NCBI GenBank assembly: GCA_937880805.1
Contig: CALGRR010000034.1
Span: 1-35,440, forward strand
DNA length: 35,440 bases
Reading direction: 5' to 3'
Source of the DNA: an uncultured Clostridia bacterium
GTDB lineage: Bacteria; Bacillota; Clostridia; Oscillospirales; Acutalibacteraceae
The position numbers and the translations under genes were made by a program. This document shows, one piece after another, positions 8,561-16,687 of this stretch (position 1 is the stretch's first letter; the number at the start of each line of letters is the position of its first letter). The notes under the pieces were generated by a model, which had not been told where the DNA came from, ran no database searches, and saw only the letters and a list, made by a program, of their open reading frames with translations.

Positions 8561-9723
8561 TACATCTGTTCCAATATATAATCTTTAACTTCTTCAAGCT
8601 TGCTTTTCTGCCATTCTTTATCCTTTTCTTTTTCGGCGAGGGGGCATAGAATGAAGAAATCGAGTGTTTCGCCGGGAACTCTTCCCGTTCTTAAAGGCTC
8701 GGCAAAGTGCTTTGCCCATTCTTCTTCGGTTGCATTTTTGAAACGGTCGGGATTAAGATATGTCATCTGCCGTTTTGTGGCGGCAATGTGCATTTTTGCC
8801 GAGAGGGGAGAAAGCAGATTGAATTCTTCCTCCTGCACATCCGTGAAAATTCTCGGCAGCGGAGCTTTGACTATATGCTCATCGCCCCTTATGATTTCAA
8901 GACCCATAGGCTCCCAGGAAAACTCATTCTCTGTGAAATTGATTTTCACAAGCAAGCCGAGCTCGGTGTTGAACTGCGAGCGCTGATAATCAGTATCAAA
9001 AATAAAATTTCCGAGTGAATAGAAGATAACCTTATCGCCAACGGTTTCATAGTTCATCGGCACGTGAGGGTGATGACCGATAACTATATCAGCACCCATT
9101 TCAAGATATTTGCGGTAACGCTCTCTTGTGTACGGTGAGGGCAGAGGAGTGAATTCTTCGCCCGCGTGAGCAACAACAACGCACCAGCGGCGGGTTTTCT
9201 TTATTTCGTTTATTGTGTTCTGAATTTCGTCGAGGTCGCTCCAGCTGTAGCAGCCCGCTTTGTTTTCATCCGCTTTTCGGCAGGCACGCTGATAACCCAC
9301 GCCGAACATACCGATGCCGCCCGCTTCATTGAGAATAACGGGCTTTCTTGCTTCGTGAATATTCATACCCGCACCGATAGTCTGCACTCCGTTTTCCTTT
9401 GCAATTTCAAGAGTGCTTTTGATGCCGAATTCGCCGGCATCCATAATGTGGTTGTTGCAGATATTCCATATATCGGCATGCATTTTTTTGAGAACCTTTA
9501 CGGCTTCGGGGTCAATCGTGTGCAAAAGCTGCTGAACGCCGTCTTTAGTTGTGTTTTGCTCAACGGGAGCAACGGGTCCTTCAACATTTGCAATAACGTG
9601 GTCGGCACTGTGCAGAAAATCAAGAACCTCGCCCGAAATCAGCTCTTCGTCGTTCCATTTTCCGTACATATAGCGGTCAAAACCGATGTCGCCCGTAAAA
9701 ACCAGGGTTGATTTATCTTTCAT
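8560..9723 (-). CDS. CapA-family metallophosphatase-like protein (PGA_cap)
   Basis: A 387-residue protein of the CapA/PgsA family, a calcineurin-like metallophosphoesterase fold. Motifs in order are FTGDIGFD (metal site), NVEGP, CNNHIMDAG, VVAHAGEEF, IGHHPHVP and YSLGNFIFD, the characteristic CapA set. Named members take part in poly-gamma-glutamate capsule synthesis, but many are in other settings. There is no signal peptide, unlike PgsA, so a cytoplasmic hydrolase is more likely here. It is the last gene of a five-gene operon with two alkaline-phosphatase-like enzymes and a PHP hydrolase. The ribosome binding site CGGAG lies 9 bases upstream of the ATG. Confidence 0.85.
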   Translation of the reverse strand: MKDKSTLVFTGDIGFDRYMYGKWNDEELISGEVLDFLHSADHVIANVEGPVAPVEQNTTKDGVQQLLHTIDPEAVKVLKKMHADIWNICNNHIMDAGEFGIKSTLEIAKENGVQTIGAGMNIHEARKPVILNEAGGIGMFGVGYQRACRKADENKAGCYSWSDLDEIQNTINEIKKTRRWCVVVAHAGEEFTPLPSPYTRERYRKYLEMGADIVIGHHPHVPMNYETVGDKVIFYSLGNFIFDTDYQRSQFNTELGLLVKINFTENEFSWEPMGLEIIRGDEHIVKAPLPRIFTDVQEEEFNLLSPLSAKMHIAATKRQMTYLNPDRFKNATEEEWAKHFAEPLRTGRVPGETLDFFILCPLAEKEKDKEWQKSKLEEVKDYILEQM

Positions 9724-9765
9724 TTTGATACTCCGTTTAGATAAAGACTTAAGATTGTTTTTGCT

Positions 9766-10680
9766 TTAAACAAGCTCTGATGTGTGATGAATTTTTGAGA
9801 TTCTCGGGGCTGCACCCGTGAGATGCGAAATATCCAGGTATTCACCTTTATAATCGGTAAAAAGACCTTCGGGAATCTGTGATGTCCAGCCCGTTTCATC
9901 AAATTCGGGAGGGTTTATTCCCATAGCATAAAGCACAATGGCGGCAAGATCGCGAATATTCATTTCTTTAATTTCGGTTTTGTTTATTCCTTTACCCGTT
10001 GCGGCAAAGGTTACATATTTTTCTTCGTCAGTCCATCCGCCGTGACTGCCCTTGCAGTTTTCGTCATTGGTGCCGCCGTGGTCTGCAATAACAATAAAAA
10101 GCGTATTTTCAAGTATTCCTGCATTTTCAACGGCAGAGTAAACATTACCGATAAGCTTGTCAACCTCGTGAATACGCTCAATAAAAGCAGGAAGTCCGTA
10201 GCCCGTTGAATGACCTGCACCGTCAACGCTGTCAAAATGAACGAACAAAAAATCGGGCTTGCTTTCGCAGATATAATCGCAAACAATCGGTGTCAGTTCT
10301 GTATCGTGTGCCGTGGCGTGCGATACACCGATATTGTTTTCAACTATACCGTAGGTAATGGGATTCCAGTCGCAATATGAGCCGAGAACTGCATCGGGAT
10401 AAGCTTCTCTTATTCTTCTGAAAACCGAAGGAAACGGAGAATTCACGTCATAAGGAACAGCAGATACTATGCCGTTTGTAAGCCCGTGGATTTCAGGCCC
10501 AACACCGATAAGCATTGAGCCCCAGCACTCTGCACTGATAGTGGGCTTTGAAGAAAGAGTTTTGTATGTGACTGCACCGTTTTTGAATATTCTGTCAAAA
10601 TTCGGCGTGTCAGCATCTTTAAACCAACTGCCGGCACCGTCAACGCCTATAACTATTATATGTGAGTATTTTCTTTGCAT
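9766..10680 (-). CDS. Alkaline-phosphatase-superfamily phosphodiesterase/phosphatase, cytoplasmic
   Basis: A 304-residue enzyme of the type I phosphodiesterase/nucleotide pyrophosphatase (alkaline phosphatase) superfamily. Metal ligands are seen as Asp14 in IGVDGAG, the HFDSVDGAGHSTGYG segment and IADHGG. The nucleophile is probably Ser49 in TISAECW, aligned with the usual T/S-A-P-x-W. Two ATGs are available at 10,686 and 10,680. AAGGAG lies only one or two bases before the first but about seven before the second, so the start is placed at 10,680. No signal peptide is present. It lies in the phosphoesterase operon, followed after 42 bases by the CapA-like gene. The substrate is unknown. Confidence 0.85.
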   Translation of the reverse strand: MQRKYSHIIVIGVDGAGSWFKDADTPNFDRIFKNGAVTYKTLSSKPTISAECWGSMLIGVGPEIHGLTNGIVSAVPYDVNSPFPSVFRRIREAYPDAVLGSYCDWNPITYGIVENNIGVSHATAHDTELTPIVCDYICESKPDFLFVHFDSVDGAGHSTGYGLPAFIERIHEVDKLIGNVYSAVENAGILENTLFIVIADHGGTNDENCKGSHGGWTDEEKYVTFAATGKGINKTEIKEMNIRDLAAIVLYAMGINPPEFDETGWTSQIPEGLFTDYKGEYLDISHLTGAAPRISKIHHTSELV

Positions 10681-10741
10681 AGTCATTCTCCTTTTTAAGA
10701 GAAGAGCCTCCTGAATTATCTCAGAGAGATTCCGGTTTGTA

Positions 10742-11728
10742 TTAGTTCCATTCTTTATTCATAACAACAAATGTCATTCTTTCCTGAATGCTCGGACCGC
10801 CGTGCCCCGTACCGATTCCGCCGTGGTCAGAGGTAACGATAATGAGCCAATCCTCCGTATCATAGGTTTCTCTTGCTTCGATAGCCTTGATTACTTCATA
10901 GCCGTAATTATCCTTTTTGTTGAATTCATTTTTATAAACGGGGTTATTGAATGAAAATCCGAAATTGTGTCCGGCAGAATCTGTGTTTTCATAAATAATA
11001 AACACAAAGTCTGCACAGTCTGTGCTTGTAATTTCTTCCATAGCACCCGTGTGAATATCTGTTTTGTTTTTACGAAGATTGAAATCTATATCGATGTTAT
11101 TTTCTTCGCAATAGATTTTTTCGTTTTTGTATGTTGAGTTGCTGTTTGTGAAGTGGCCCTTCCATTTTGTAATGAACGCAGCATTATCAATAATGTTTTC
11201 TTCAATAAGTGTTGTCATAAGCATTTTTGGCTCAACCGTTTTTGTTATTCCGTTGCCGGTTATGCCGTGTTCATCTGCCCATTTACCCGTAATCATTGAA
11301 CACCAGCCGGGAGCAGTAGATGTATCCTGAGTGTTTTCTGCGGGATAATTGACACCTCCGCAATAGGTGAGATTGATTGATGCACCGTTATTAAGTAGAT
11401 AGTTTATTGCACCGTTTTCCTGCTTTTCGGCAAGAATATCTGCACGGCAGCCGTCATAACCGATAATTACAACCTTCTTTTCAGCTTTTCCTTCGGGCAA
11501 TTCACTTTCAAAATGGCTTTTGATGATACCGTAAACATCGGTGAACGGATATGCGGTTTCTATGGTGTTTTCGTAACCAACCGAGGTAACATTTTGTCTG
11601 AATAACTCTTCTGTGTCATTTTCGTCTTTATGGTATCTTGTGAAATATAACGCAAGAGCACCGGCAATAATTCCGAGAATAACCAATACGGCAGCAACCG
11701 AAATAACAATCTTTTTCTTGTTTTTCAT
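10742..11728 (-). CDS. Membrane-anchored alkaline-phosphatase-superfamily enzyme
   Basis: A 328-residue protein with a basic N-terminus (MKNKKK) and a transmembrane segment at about 8-29. The catalytic domain is therefore probably outside the membrane. The domain has the same superfamily signatures as its neighbour: IIGYDGCRAD (metal Asp), the STAPGWCSMITG nucleophile loop, IYENTDSAGHNFG, and TSDHGGIGTGHGG. It is a homologue of, but clearly diverged from, the next gene in the operon. One member of the operon thus works outside while its partner works inside. Substrate candidates are phosphorylated glycans, teichoic-acid fragments or nucleotides. The sequence does not decide. Confidence 0.85.
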   Translation of the reverse strand: MKNKKKIVISVAAVLVILGIIAGALALYFTRYHKDENDTEELFRQNVTSVGYENTIETAYPFTDVYGIIKSHFESELPEGKAEKKVVIIGYDGCRADILAEKQENGAINYLLNNGASINLTYCGGVNYPAENTQDTSTAPGWCSMITGKWADEHGITGNGITKTVEPKMLMTTLIEENIIDNAAFITKWKGHFTNSNSTYKNEKIYCEENNIDIDFNLRKNKTDIHTGAMEEITSTDCADFVFIIYENTDSAGHNFGFSFNNPVYKNEFNKKDNYGYEVIKAIEARETYDTEDWLIIVTSDHGGIGTGHGGPSIQERMTFVVMNKEWN

Positions 11729-11752
11729 TTCTGCACCTCCAAAGGGATGATT

Positions 11753-12748
11753 TTATTTTTCAAAATACATTGCACCGCTTTGTGCAAAAATCAAAGGAGG
11801 TAAATCCATTCCCTTTTGCTCGGGAATTCTTGAAGCGATTGCAATATCGTGGATTTTGCTGTAAACAAATCCGGGCTCAAAAACAACGTGTGCACAAATA
11901 AACCCTTCTTTTTTCACGGGCAAAGTAACCGAATAATCTTCAGTCTTTTTTGCCGTGTATGAGAAGCATTCGCCGTCACGGTCAAAAACAATAAGCTTAT
12001 GGTTTCTGCGAAGCTTTTTCACGTTGACCGTAACGCTTGTTTTATCGGTAAGCTTAACCGTATCGCCAAGCACGCAATCGCCGCTGACAATATCGATAAA
12101 TGTTGTGCCGACATCAAAGCATATTGTTGTGCGGCCTTTTAAAATGGCATCCAGAATATCCTCGGGTGAGTCTGATTTTGCATAAACATAGGTAACGGGC
12201 CAGGTCAGAAGGTTGGTAATAACATAATCCTGGTGATAATCGCTGCCGCCAACAACGGGCAGCTTGTGACCGTTTCTCAACTGCTCGTGCCACCATTCGG
12301 TGCATTCGAGATTATCAAAGTGAGTGGGAGCATTCCAGACCTCAAGAACATCAACATCCTCAGCTTTCATTTCCCATCTCCAGGGGCATTGCTTACAATG
12401 AGGGTGATTCATACAGATTACGGCTCCGCGTTCCTTTGCCTTGTTTTTAACTTTTAAAAAATCCTCATAGCTTTCGCAGGTGTCATAATCTTCTTTATCA
12501 ATAACATCCTTAACGCCCCACATATTGCAGTGCCCGCCGTGCTTTGTCAGCTCTGCACCGTAAATAAGAGTGAGCCCGTCAACCTTCGGAAAATCCTTGC
12601 AGTTAACATTATGGTCGGTGATTATAAGAAAATCTAATTTGCTTTTTTTAGCTTTTTTGACAACCTGCTCAAGGGTGAGCTTGCCGTCTGATGCAACCGT
12701 GTGGCAATGGGGAACGCCCGAATACCACTTATATCCCGTGCAGTTCAT
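11753..12748 (-). CDS. PHP-domain metal-dependent phosphoesterase (CehA/McbA-like)
   Basis: A 331-residue protein with the PHP signature: H14-C-H16 and Asp21 (HCHTVASDG), ITDHN with Asp45 and His46, the GAELTKHGGHCN loop, MNHPHC and GGSDYHQD. PHP proteins carry a trinuclear metal centre and hydrolyse phosphoesters. CehA/McbA members share the N-terminal HxHT-SDG form. The last 100 residues form a beta-rich extension ending with YFEK. It overlaps the beta-helix gene upstream by four bases (ATGA), showing translational coupling. It is cytoplasmic by sequence. Confidence 0.85.
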   Translation of the reverse strand: MNCTGYKWYSGVPHCHTVASDGKLTLEQVVKKAKKSKLDFLIITDHNVNCKDFPKVDGLTLIYGAELTKHGGHCNMWGVKDVIDKEDYDTCESYEDFLKVKNKAKERGAVICMNHPHCKQCPWRWEMKAEDVDVLEVWNAPTHFDNLECTEWWHEQLRNGHKLPVVGGSDYHQDYVITNLLTWPVTYVYAKSDSPEDILDAILKGRTTICFDVGTTFIDIVSGDCVLGDTVKLTDKTSVTVNVKKLRRNHKLIVFDRDGECFSYTAKKTEDYSVTLPVKKEGFICAHVVFEPGFVYSKIHDIAIASRIPEQKGMDLPPLIFAQSGAMYFEK

Positions 12749-13686
12749 TCTATCGCTCCTTTAATGATTTCTCTGTCGATTTTGCCGATAAAAAGGTTGT
12801 CCTCCGCTTTAAGGGCAGAAGGGTCACTGTTTTCGTGAATTATTCCGTAAAGAGGGGAATCGCTTTCATCGGGAGAAATAAAAACATTTTTATTAACGGC
12901 AAGGTCATAAACCATAGGTCTGAAGAATATATACCCTCTGCTTTTGCCTTCTCTGCCCGAAGGACCGTCAAAAATATTATTTTCAATAACAATATTATGG
13001 TGGTCGCAGTCACCGTGATGACCTACTCCAGGGAAGCCGTCACATTTGAAAATGTTGTTTCTGACCGTGATATTGCGGCACACAGTTTCGTCGGTTTTGA
13101 AATCAATCAGAGTGCCGTCGCAGTTATAAACGGGGCCGTATGAGCCTGCCCGAGCAAGGTCGAGCTGAAGCTGTTCATTATAAAGACCTTCATTAACCGC
13201 CGTATAAGACGGGCCGTCAAAAATACAGTTCTGAACAACGGCATTTTCCGTTGAGTTAATTTCAATGCAATGCCAGTGGGCACAGTGAATAAAACGGCAG
13301 TTTTCAATAGTTATGTTTCGGCAATGAACGGTGTTCACTATTGTTATCCACTCGGTAATATTTTCGTTTCCGTCAAATATGCCGCCTGAAATAACAACAT
13401 CGTGAGTGCCTTCATAAGCTCCCCATCCGGGCTCTGAATAAGAGGCAAGCAGATAGCGTGTCCAGGGCTTCTTTTTATCGTCACGAAGAAGGGTTGCCTT
13501 ATCAGAAAATTTAAGGTGCTGATTTGAATAAAAAATCAGTGCGGCGGAAATAAGATATGTGCCGTCGGGGAAATAAACGGTTCCGCCGTTCTTCAGCTCA
13601 TCAAGGCAGGCCTGCAAAGCCTTTGTGTCATCGTGGATGCCGTCTGCATAAACATTTTTGTTCTGTAAAACATTTATAAATTTCAT
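12745..13686 (-). CDS. Right-handed parallel beta-helix protein (pectate-lyase-3/GH28-like fold)
   Basis: A 313-residue protein opening with VLQNKNVYADGIHDDTKALQ, the N-terminal cap typical of the pectate lyase superfamily/GH55-GH28 beta-helix proteins. Repeated rungs follow, such as RNITIENCRFIHC, NAVVQNCIFDG, RNITVRNNIFKC and HNIVIENNIFDG. No signal peptide is visible. A longer frame reaches 13,728, but AGAGGTG four bases upstream of the ATG at 13,686 fixes the shorter start, which also aligns with family members. It is the first gene of the five-gene phosphoesterase operon and suggests that the substrate is a carbohydrate polymer or oligomer. Catalytic residues cannot be assigned with confidence. 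Confidence 0.8.
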   Translation of the reverse strand: MKFINVLQNKNVYADGIHDDTKALQACLDELKNGGTVYFPDGTYLISAALIFYSNQHLKFSDKATLLRDDKKKPWTRYLLASYSEPGWGAYEGTHDVVISGGIFDGNENITEWITIVNTVHCRNITIENCRFIHCAHWHCIEINSTENAVVQNCIFDGPSYTAVNEGLYNEQLQLDLARAGSYGPVYNCDGTLIDFKTDETVCRNITVRNNIFKCDGFPGVGHHGDCDHHNIVIENNIFDGPSGREGKSRGYIFFRPMVYDLAVNKNVFISPDESDSPLYGIIHENSDPSALKAEDNLFIGKIDREIIKGAIE

Positions 13687-13780
13687 TTGTGTCACCTCTG
13701 ACCGTAATAAAATATATGCAAGTAACAATGAGCAGTGCTGTCATATCAATGCTTTATTTGCATTATGATTTATTATTTTC

Positions 13781-13809
13781 AGTATAGCATTATAAATCCG
13801 AAATGTAAA
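13781..13809 (-). promoter_or_regulatory. Promoter of the phosphoesterase operon
   Basis: On the minus strand: TTTACA (13809-13804), a 17-base spacer and TATACT (13786-13781). It lies about 95 bases upstream of the beta-helix start and back to back with the promoter of the flavodoxin gene. Confidence 0.65.
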
Positions 13810-13829
13810 CACACGAATTATAAATCGCC

Positions 13830-13858
13830 TTGAATTGTGCGTGCGGTTAATGTATAAT
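13830..13858 (+). promoter_or_regulatory. Promoter of flavodoxin-like gene copy A
   Basis: TTGAAT (13830-13835), a 17-base spacer and TATAAT (13853-13858), with a TG at 13851-13852 one base off the usual extended -10 position. The start codon follows 29 bases later. Confidence 0.7.
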
Positions 13859-13887
13859 TATTCTATCAAAAGTGCGAGGATGAAACT

Positions 13888-14439
13888 ATGAAAACACTAA
13901 TTCTGAACGGTTCTCCCCGTAAAAATGGAGATACAGTCAGCTTAATTAATAAATTAACCGAGCAGCTGAACGGTGAATACAAAACAGTTGATGCTTATTA
14001 TTCGGATATTTCTGCTTGTATTGATTGCCGTTATTGTTGGAACAATGACGGTTGTTCAATTAACGACGAAATGACAGAAATATATGATTACATTGCCGAT
14101 TGTGATAACATTGTAATTGCTTCGCCGATTTATTTCTCGCAACCAACAGGTAAACTGCTCGATGTGTGCAGCAGATTTCAAACATATTTTGCAGCAAAGT
14201 ATTTCCGCAATCAAGCACCGATAATCAAACCGAAGAAAGGTGCAGTAATTCTTGTTGGCGGCGGTGACGGCAATCCCGAAGATGCGTATAAAACTGCCTG
14301 CACATTACTTCGCCATATCAATGTTACAAATATTTATCCTTTGGTTGGTGCTTTTAGTACAAATAAATCATCTTCAACAACGGATAAAAATGCATCAAAT
14401 GATATATGCAATGTTTCAGATTATTTGAACCAATATTAA
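13888..14439 (+). CDS. Flavodoxin-like NAD(P)H-dependent FMN reductase, copy A
   Basis: A 183-residue protein. The N-terminal LILNGSPRKNGDT is the flavin phosphate-binding loop of the NADPH-dependent FMN reductase/IsiU-like family. The CIDCRYCW ... GCSINDEM cysteine cluster is common in Clostridia members and follows at about 43-58. ASPIYFSQPTGKL is the second flavin contact. It probably catalyses two-electron reduction of quinones, nitro compounds or another small acceptor in the cytoplasm. A very similar gene is at 28,966 inside the mobile element: residues 1-157 match nearly throughout and the last 25 are unrelated. The ribosome binding site is GAGGATG. Confidence 0.85.
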   Translation: MKTLILNGSPRKNGDTVSLINKLTEQLNGEYKTVDAYYSDISACIDCRYCWNNDGCSINDEMTEIYDYIADCDNIVIASPIYFSQPTGKLLDVCSRFQTYFAAKYFRNQAPIIKPKKGAVILVGGGDGNPEDAYKTACTLLRHINVTNIYPLVGAFSTNKSSSTTDKNASNDICNVSDYLNQY

Positions 14440-14458
14440 TTAAAAAATAAAACTAGAT

Positions 14459-14510
14459 AAACCTGCATTGATTGATTTTAAAATTCTCTACTGTAGGTTT
14501 TATTGTTTTG
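14459..14510 (+). terminator. Terminator after flavodoxin copy A
   Basis: AAACCTGCA (14459-14467) pairs with TGTAGGTTT (14492-14500), with one G-U pair. The loop is long, and TATTGTTTT follows. Confidence 0.5.
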
Positions 14511-14518
14511 TGTTGTAG

Positions 14519-15162
14519 TTCTGCACAATTAAACGAGTTCCAATTTGTTCAAAACAGAGAAAGTCTGAAAAAACAAAAATTTTTGCGTAACATTATGAGA
14601 TTTTCGTCATTTATATATAGAAGTTCATTTCTGTATTATGAATGAGGAAGGTATTTTTATGGATTCATTAGTATGCAATGCGGCAGAAAAGGAAGCAACC
14701 AAAGCTAAATTGATTGAATTTATGGAGCAAAATGATATTGCATATAATCTGCTCGAGTGTTGCGGCTGTGACAGATTTTATTTTGATTTCAGCGGTGAAG
14801 AAAACACTTGTAAAAGGTATTGTTGCAACTCCGGGATTATTGTGCAAACAAGCAATAAAGATGTTTGCAGGATTTATCCGCACGAGATTCTCTACATAGC
14901 AATCGAAGACAGAAAATCTGTACTGTATCTGACTGACAGAAAAATTGAAACTAACTACCGACTTGACCATTGGAAAGGTATTCTTGACCTCAAAACTTTC
15001 GCCCAACCACATCACAGTTTTATTGTAAATCTTAATTATGTAGACGAAGTCACCAAAGAGTGGGTGAAAGTAAAATATAGAGGTACAGAATATTCAGTTT
15101 ACACATCTTTACGCAAAATCGGTGCTTTCAAAAAAGCATTCTTGAAATTTGGTGAACGGTAA
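14519..15162 (+). repeat. Long direct repeat, copy A (LytTR gene and its upstream region)
   Basis: From TTCTGCACAATTA through the end of the LytTR gene this stretch aligns without indels to 20,535-21,178, offset 6,016 bases. About 125 bases upstream of the gene are included. The block from TTTTCGTCATTTATATATAG to the start codon is identical. One copy lies in the chromosome and the other in the spoVT-borne element. Confidence 0.9.
14659..15162 (+). CDS. LytTR-domain DNA-binding regulator with Cys-rich N-terminus, copy A
   Basis: A 167-residue protein. Residues about 70-165 form a LytTR DNA-binding domain: IYPHEILYIAIEDRK, the LDLKTFAQPHHSFIVNLNYV segment and KIGAFKKAFLKFGE. The N-terminal 65 residues are not a response-regulator receiver. 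They hold a cysteine cluster (CCGC ... C ... CC) that could bind metal or sense redox state; this is an inference. A frame extends to 14,638, but GAGGAAGG sits ideally for the ATG at 14,659. The copy at 20,675 differs at 12 of 167 residues by my count, two of them next to the Cys cluster. A strong terminator follows. LytTR proteins usually bind pairs of direct repeats. Two CGT-containing repeats about 19 bases apart lie upstream (14,586-14,610) and could be such sites. Confidence 0.82.
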   Translation: MDSLVCNAAEKEATKAKLIEFMEQNDIAYNLLECCGCDRFYFDFSGEENTCKRYCCNSGIIVQTSNKDVCRIYPHEILYIAIEDRKSVLYLTDRKIETNYRLDHWKGILDLKTFAQPHHSFIVNLNYVDEVTKEWVKVKYRGTEYSVYTSLRKIGAFKKAFLKFGER

Positions 15163-15170
15163 TATAAGCA

Positions 15171-15216
15171 ACAATCCGCGTCATAGTAGTCTGCTATGAG
15201 GCGGATTGTTCTTTTA
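15171..15216 (+). terminator. Terminator after LytTR copy A
   Basis: ACAATCCGC (15171-15179) pairs with GCGGATTGT (15201-15209). The inner TCATAG/CTATGA pairs extend it to about 15 bp, and TCTTTT follows. It is absent after copy B. Confidence 0.9.
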
Positions 15217-15243
15217 GTATTCAATTTTTTAAAAACACAAGCT

Positions 15244-16335
15244 TTATCCCATACTGTTTATCAACTGTTTAAATGCATTGTTTTCTTTGAACTCTTCCGA
15301 AAGCGGATATCTGTTCGCCAAAAGATGCTTTACTCTGCTTTGCATTTTGCTTGTTCCAAGGTTAGTTTTTGCTTTTTCAAATATTGCACCACTTACAACA
15401 GGTGAAGTGTTTACGGAAATGTCGGGTAAACTATCAAAAGCTTTGGCAAGTCTCACTTCTTCTTCAAAGCATCTGATGGCGCTTTCTTCGTCACCATTCA
15501 AATATCTCTTTACACCGAGATAACCATAATTATAAATAATATGATTAAAGCTCTTGCCGTAATCCCCATCAGGCATAATAGCCTTCAGCAAAGCGATAAA
15601 ACTCTCTAAAATCTTTTCATCATAGTCCGTAGGTTCATCATATGTTCTGAACAAAGTTTCACCAAGTAATCTTAAAAGCTCAGAGACACCGTTTGCACAG
15701 GCTTGTTTCCTTTTTTCTGTATCATTGTGATAAATATACATAGCTTCAATATCTCTTGAGTTTTGCATTAAAGGCATACTTGATAACACTTTTTCAGCAT
15801 GAGTTATATCTACTCCGCTTGCATCAATCACACTTAATCTGCTCAAATATCTGCACATCAGCTTCTTTGCCCAAATTCTGATGCTATCGGTTGTGCACTG
15901 CTCTTGAATCAACTCATAAATATTCTGTGCCTCATCTCTGACCTCAAGCAAACGATTTGCATTAAGCTGTGCATTTGTAAGACAGTTCAGGTATTTTACA
16001 AGCAAATCAAAATTTCCGGGGAATTCACACACCGCTTGCTTCATCAATGCTGTCACATCTTCAGATTTATGCTCACTCCAAAGTCTTGAATACTCGCTGC
16101 AATAATGCTGTATTTTTCGTTCATATTCAATTTTGTTAATGCCGAGAAGATTGTCAACGCTTGTACCAAAAAAAGATGCAATTGCAGGAAGCATAGTAAT
16201 ATCGGGATATGTTTCATTACGCTCCCATTTGCTTATACTTTGATTGGTAACACCAAGAAAATTTGCAAGTGTCTCCTGAGTTATGTTTTTATCCTTACGC
16301 ATTGATTTTATTGTTTCGCCAATATTGATTGTCAT
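15244..16335 (-). CDS. XRE-family transcriptional regulator with helical C-terminal domain
   Basis: A 363-residue protein. Residues about 5-62 are a classical XRE/Cro helix-turn-helix (IGETIKSMRKDKNITQ ... GVTNQSISKWERNETYP). About 300 residues of mostly alpha-helical sequence follow, resembling tetratricopeptide-like sensor regions of Firmicutes XRE regulators. A TTG codon at 16,344 lies immediately after AAGGAG. The ATG at 16,335 is nine bases from it and is the likely start. It converges on the LytTR gene and is divergent from spoVT. The target and signal are unknown. An inverted repeat at 16,431 could be its operator. Confidence 0.85.
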   Translation of the reverse strand: MTINIGETIKSMRKDKNITQETLANFLGVTNQSISKWERNETYPDITMLPAIASFFGTSVDNLLGINKIEYERKIQHYCSEYSRLWSEHKSEDVTALMKQAVCEFPGNFDLLVKYLNCLTNAQLNANRLLEVRDEAQNIYELIQEQCTTDSIRIWAKKLMCRYLSRLSVIDASGVDITHAEKVLSSMPLMQNSRDIEAMYIYHNDTEKRKQACANGVSELLRLLGETLFRTYDEPTDYDEKILESFIALLKAIMPDGDYGKSFNHIIYNYGYLGVKRYLNGDEESAIRCFEEEVRLAKAFDSLPDISVNTSPVVSGAIFEKAKTNLGTSKMQSRVKHLLANRYPLSEEFKENNAFKQLINSMG

Positions 16336-16430
16336 TTTAGTCAACTCCTTAAAGAAATCAACAGCGCCGTTGTCATCTGTATCGTACCAATTTTTCAGAA
16401 ATAAATCAATGACTTGTTTGGAGATATGAA

Positions 16431-16467
16431 ATCAACTGATAGTTGGAAAGTTTGAAATATAGTTGAT
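16431..16467. promoter_or_regulatory. Candidate operator upstream of the XRE regulator
   Basis: CAACT (16433-16437) and AGTTG (16441-16445) form a 5-3-5 inverted repeat. A second AGTTGAT at 16,461-16,467 is the inverse of ATCAACT at 16,431-16,437. It lies about 100 bases upstream of the regulator start. Assignment to this regulator is inference. Confidence 0.35.
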
Positions 16468-16543
16468 TAAAAGTCCCAAAATGAAAAAATAACACTGTAA
16501 GACAGTAATGCAGTTGAAAAAATAACTGATATTGCAAATTTTT

Positions 16544-16572
16544 TGAATAAATAAAAACACGTTATCGAATAA
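16544..16572 (+). promoter_or_regulatory. Weak candidate sigma-G-type promoter of spoVT
   Basis: TGAATA (16544-16549) matches the sigma-G -35 form. After 16 bases comes CGAATAA (16566-16572), a poor -10. B. subtilis spoVT is transcribed by sigma-G, which makes a forespore promoter here plausible, but the match is weak. Confidence 0.2.
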
Positions 16573-16620
16573 ACTGCAAATTCTGACAAACAATAACAGG
16601 GCAACAAAAAATTAACGTAG

Positions 16621-16639
16621 GGGCGAACTGTGTTCGCCC
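16621..16639. repeat. Short perfect inverted repeat upstream of spoVT
   Basis: GGGCGAAC and GTTCGCCC separated by TGT, inside a locally GC-rich stretch unlike the AT-rich surroundings. It looks like a dispersed palindromic intergenic repeat. There is no T run, so it is not a simple terminator. Confidence 0.5.
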
Positions 16640-16687
16640 GCAGGAAACACGAATTTTCCCTACAACAAACAAGGAGAAAGATATAAA

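Noticed and set aside
9166..9711. 181-codon plus-strand frame
   Set aside because: It lies antisense within the CapA-like gene, whose motifs are unmistakable.
9720..9902. 60-codon minus-strand frame
   Set aside because: It is out of frame within the end of the alkaline-phosphatase-like gene and has no ribosome binding site.
12691..13143. 150-codon plus-strand frame
   Set aside because: It overlaps the PHP/beta-helix gene junction on the opposite strand and shows no recognisable domain or promoter.
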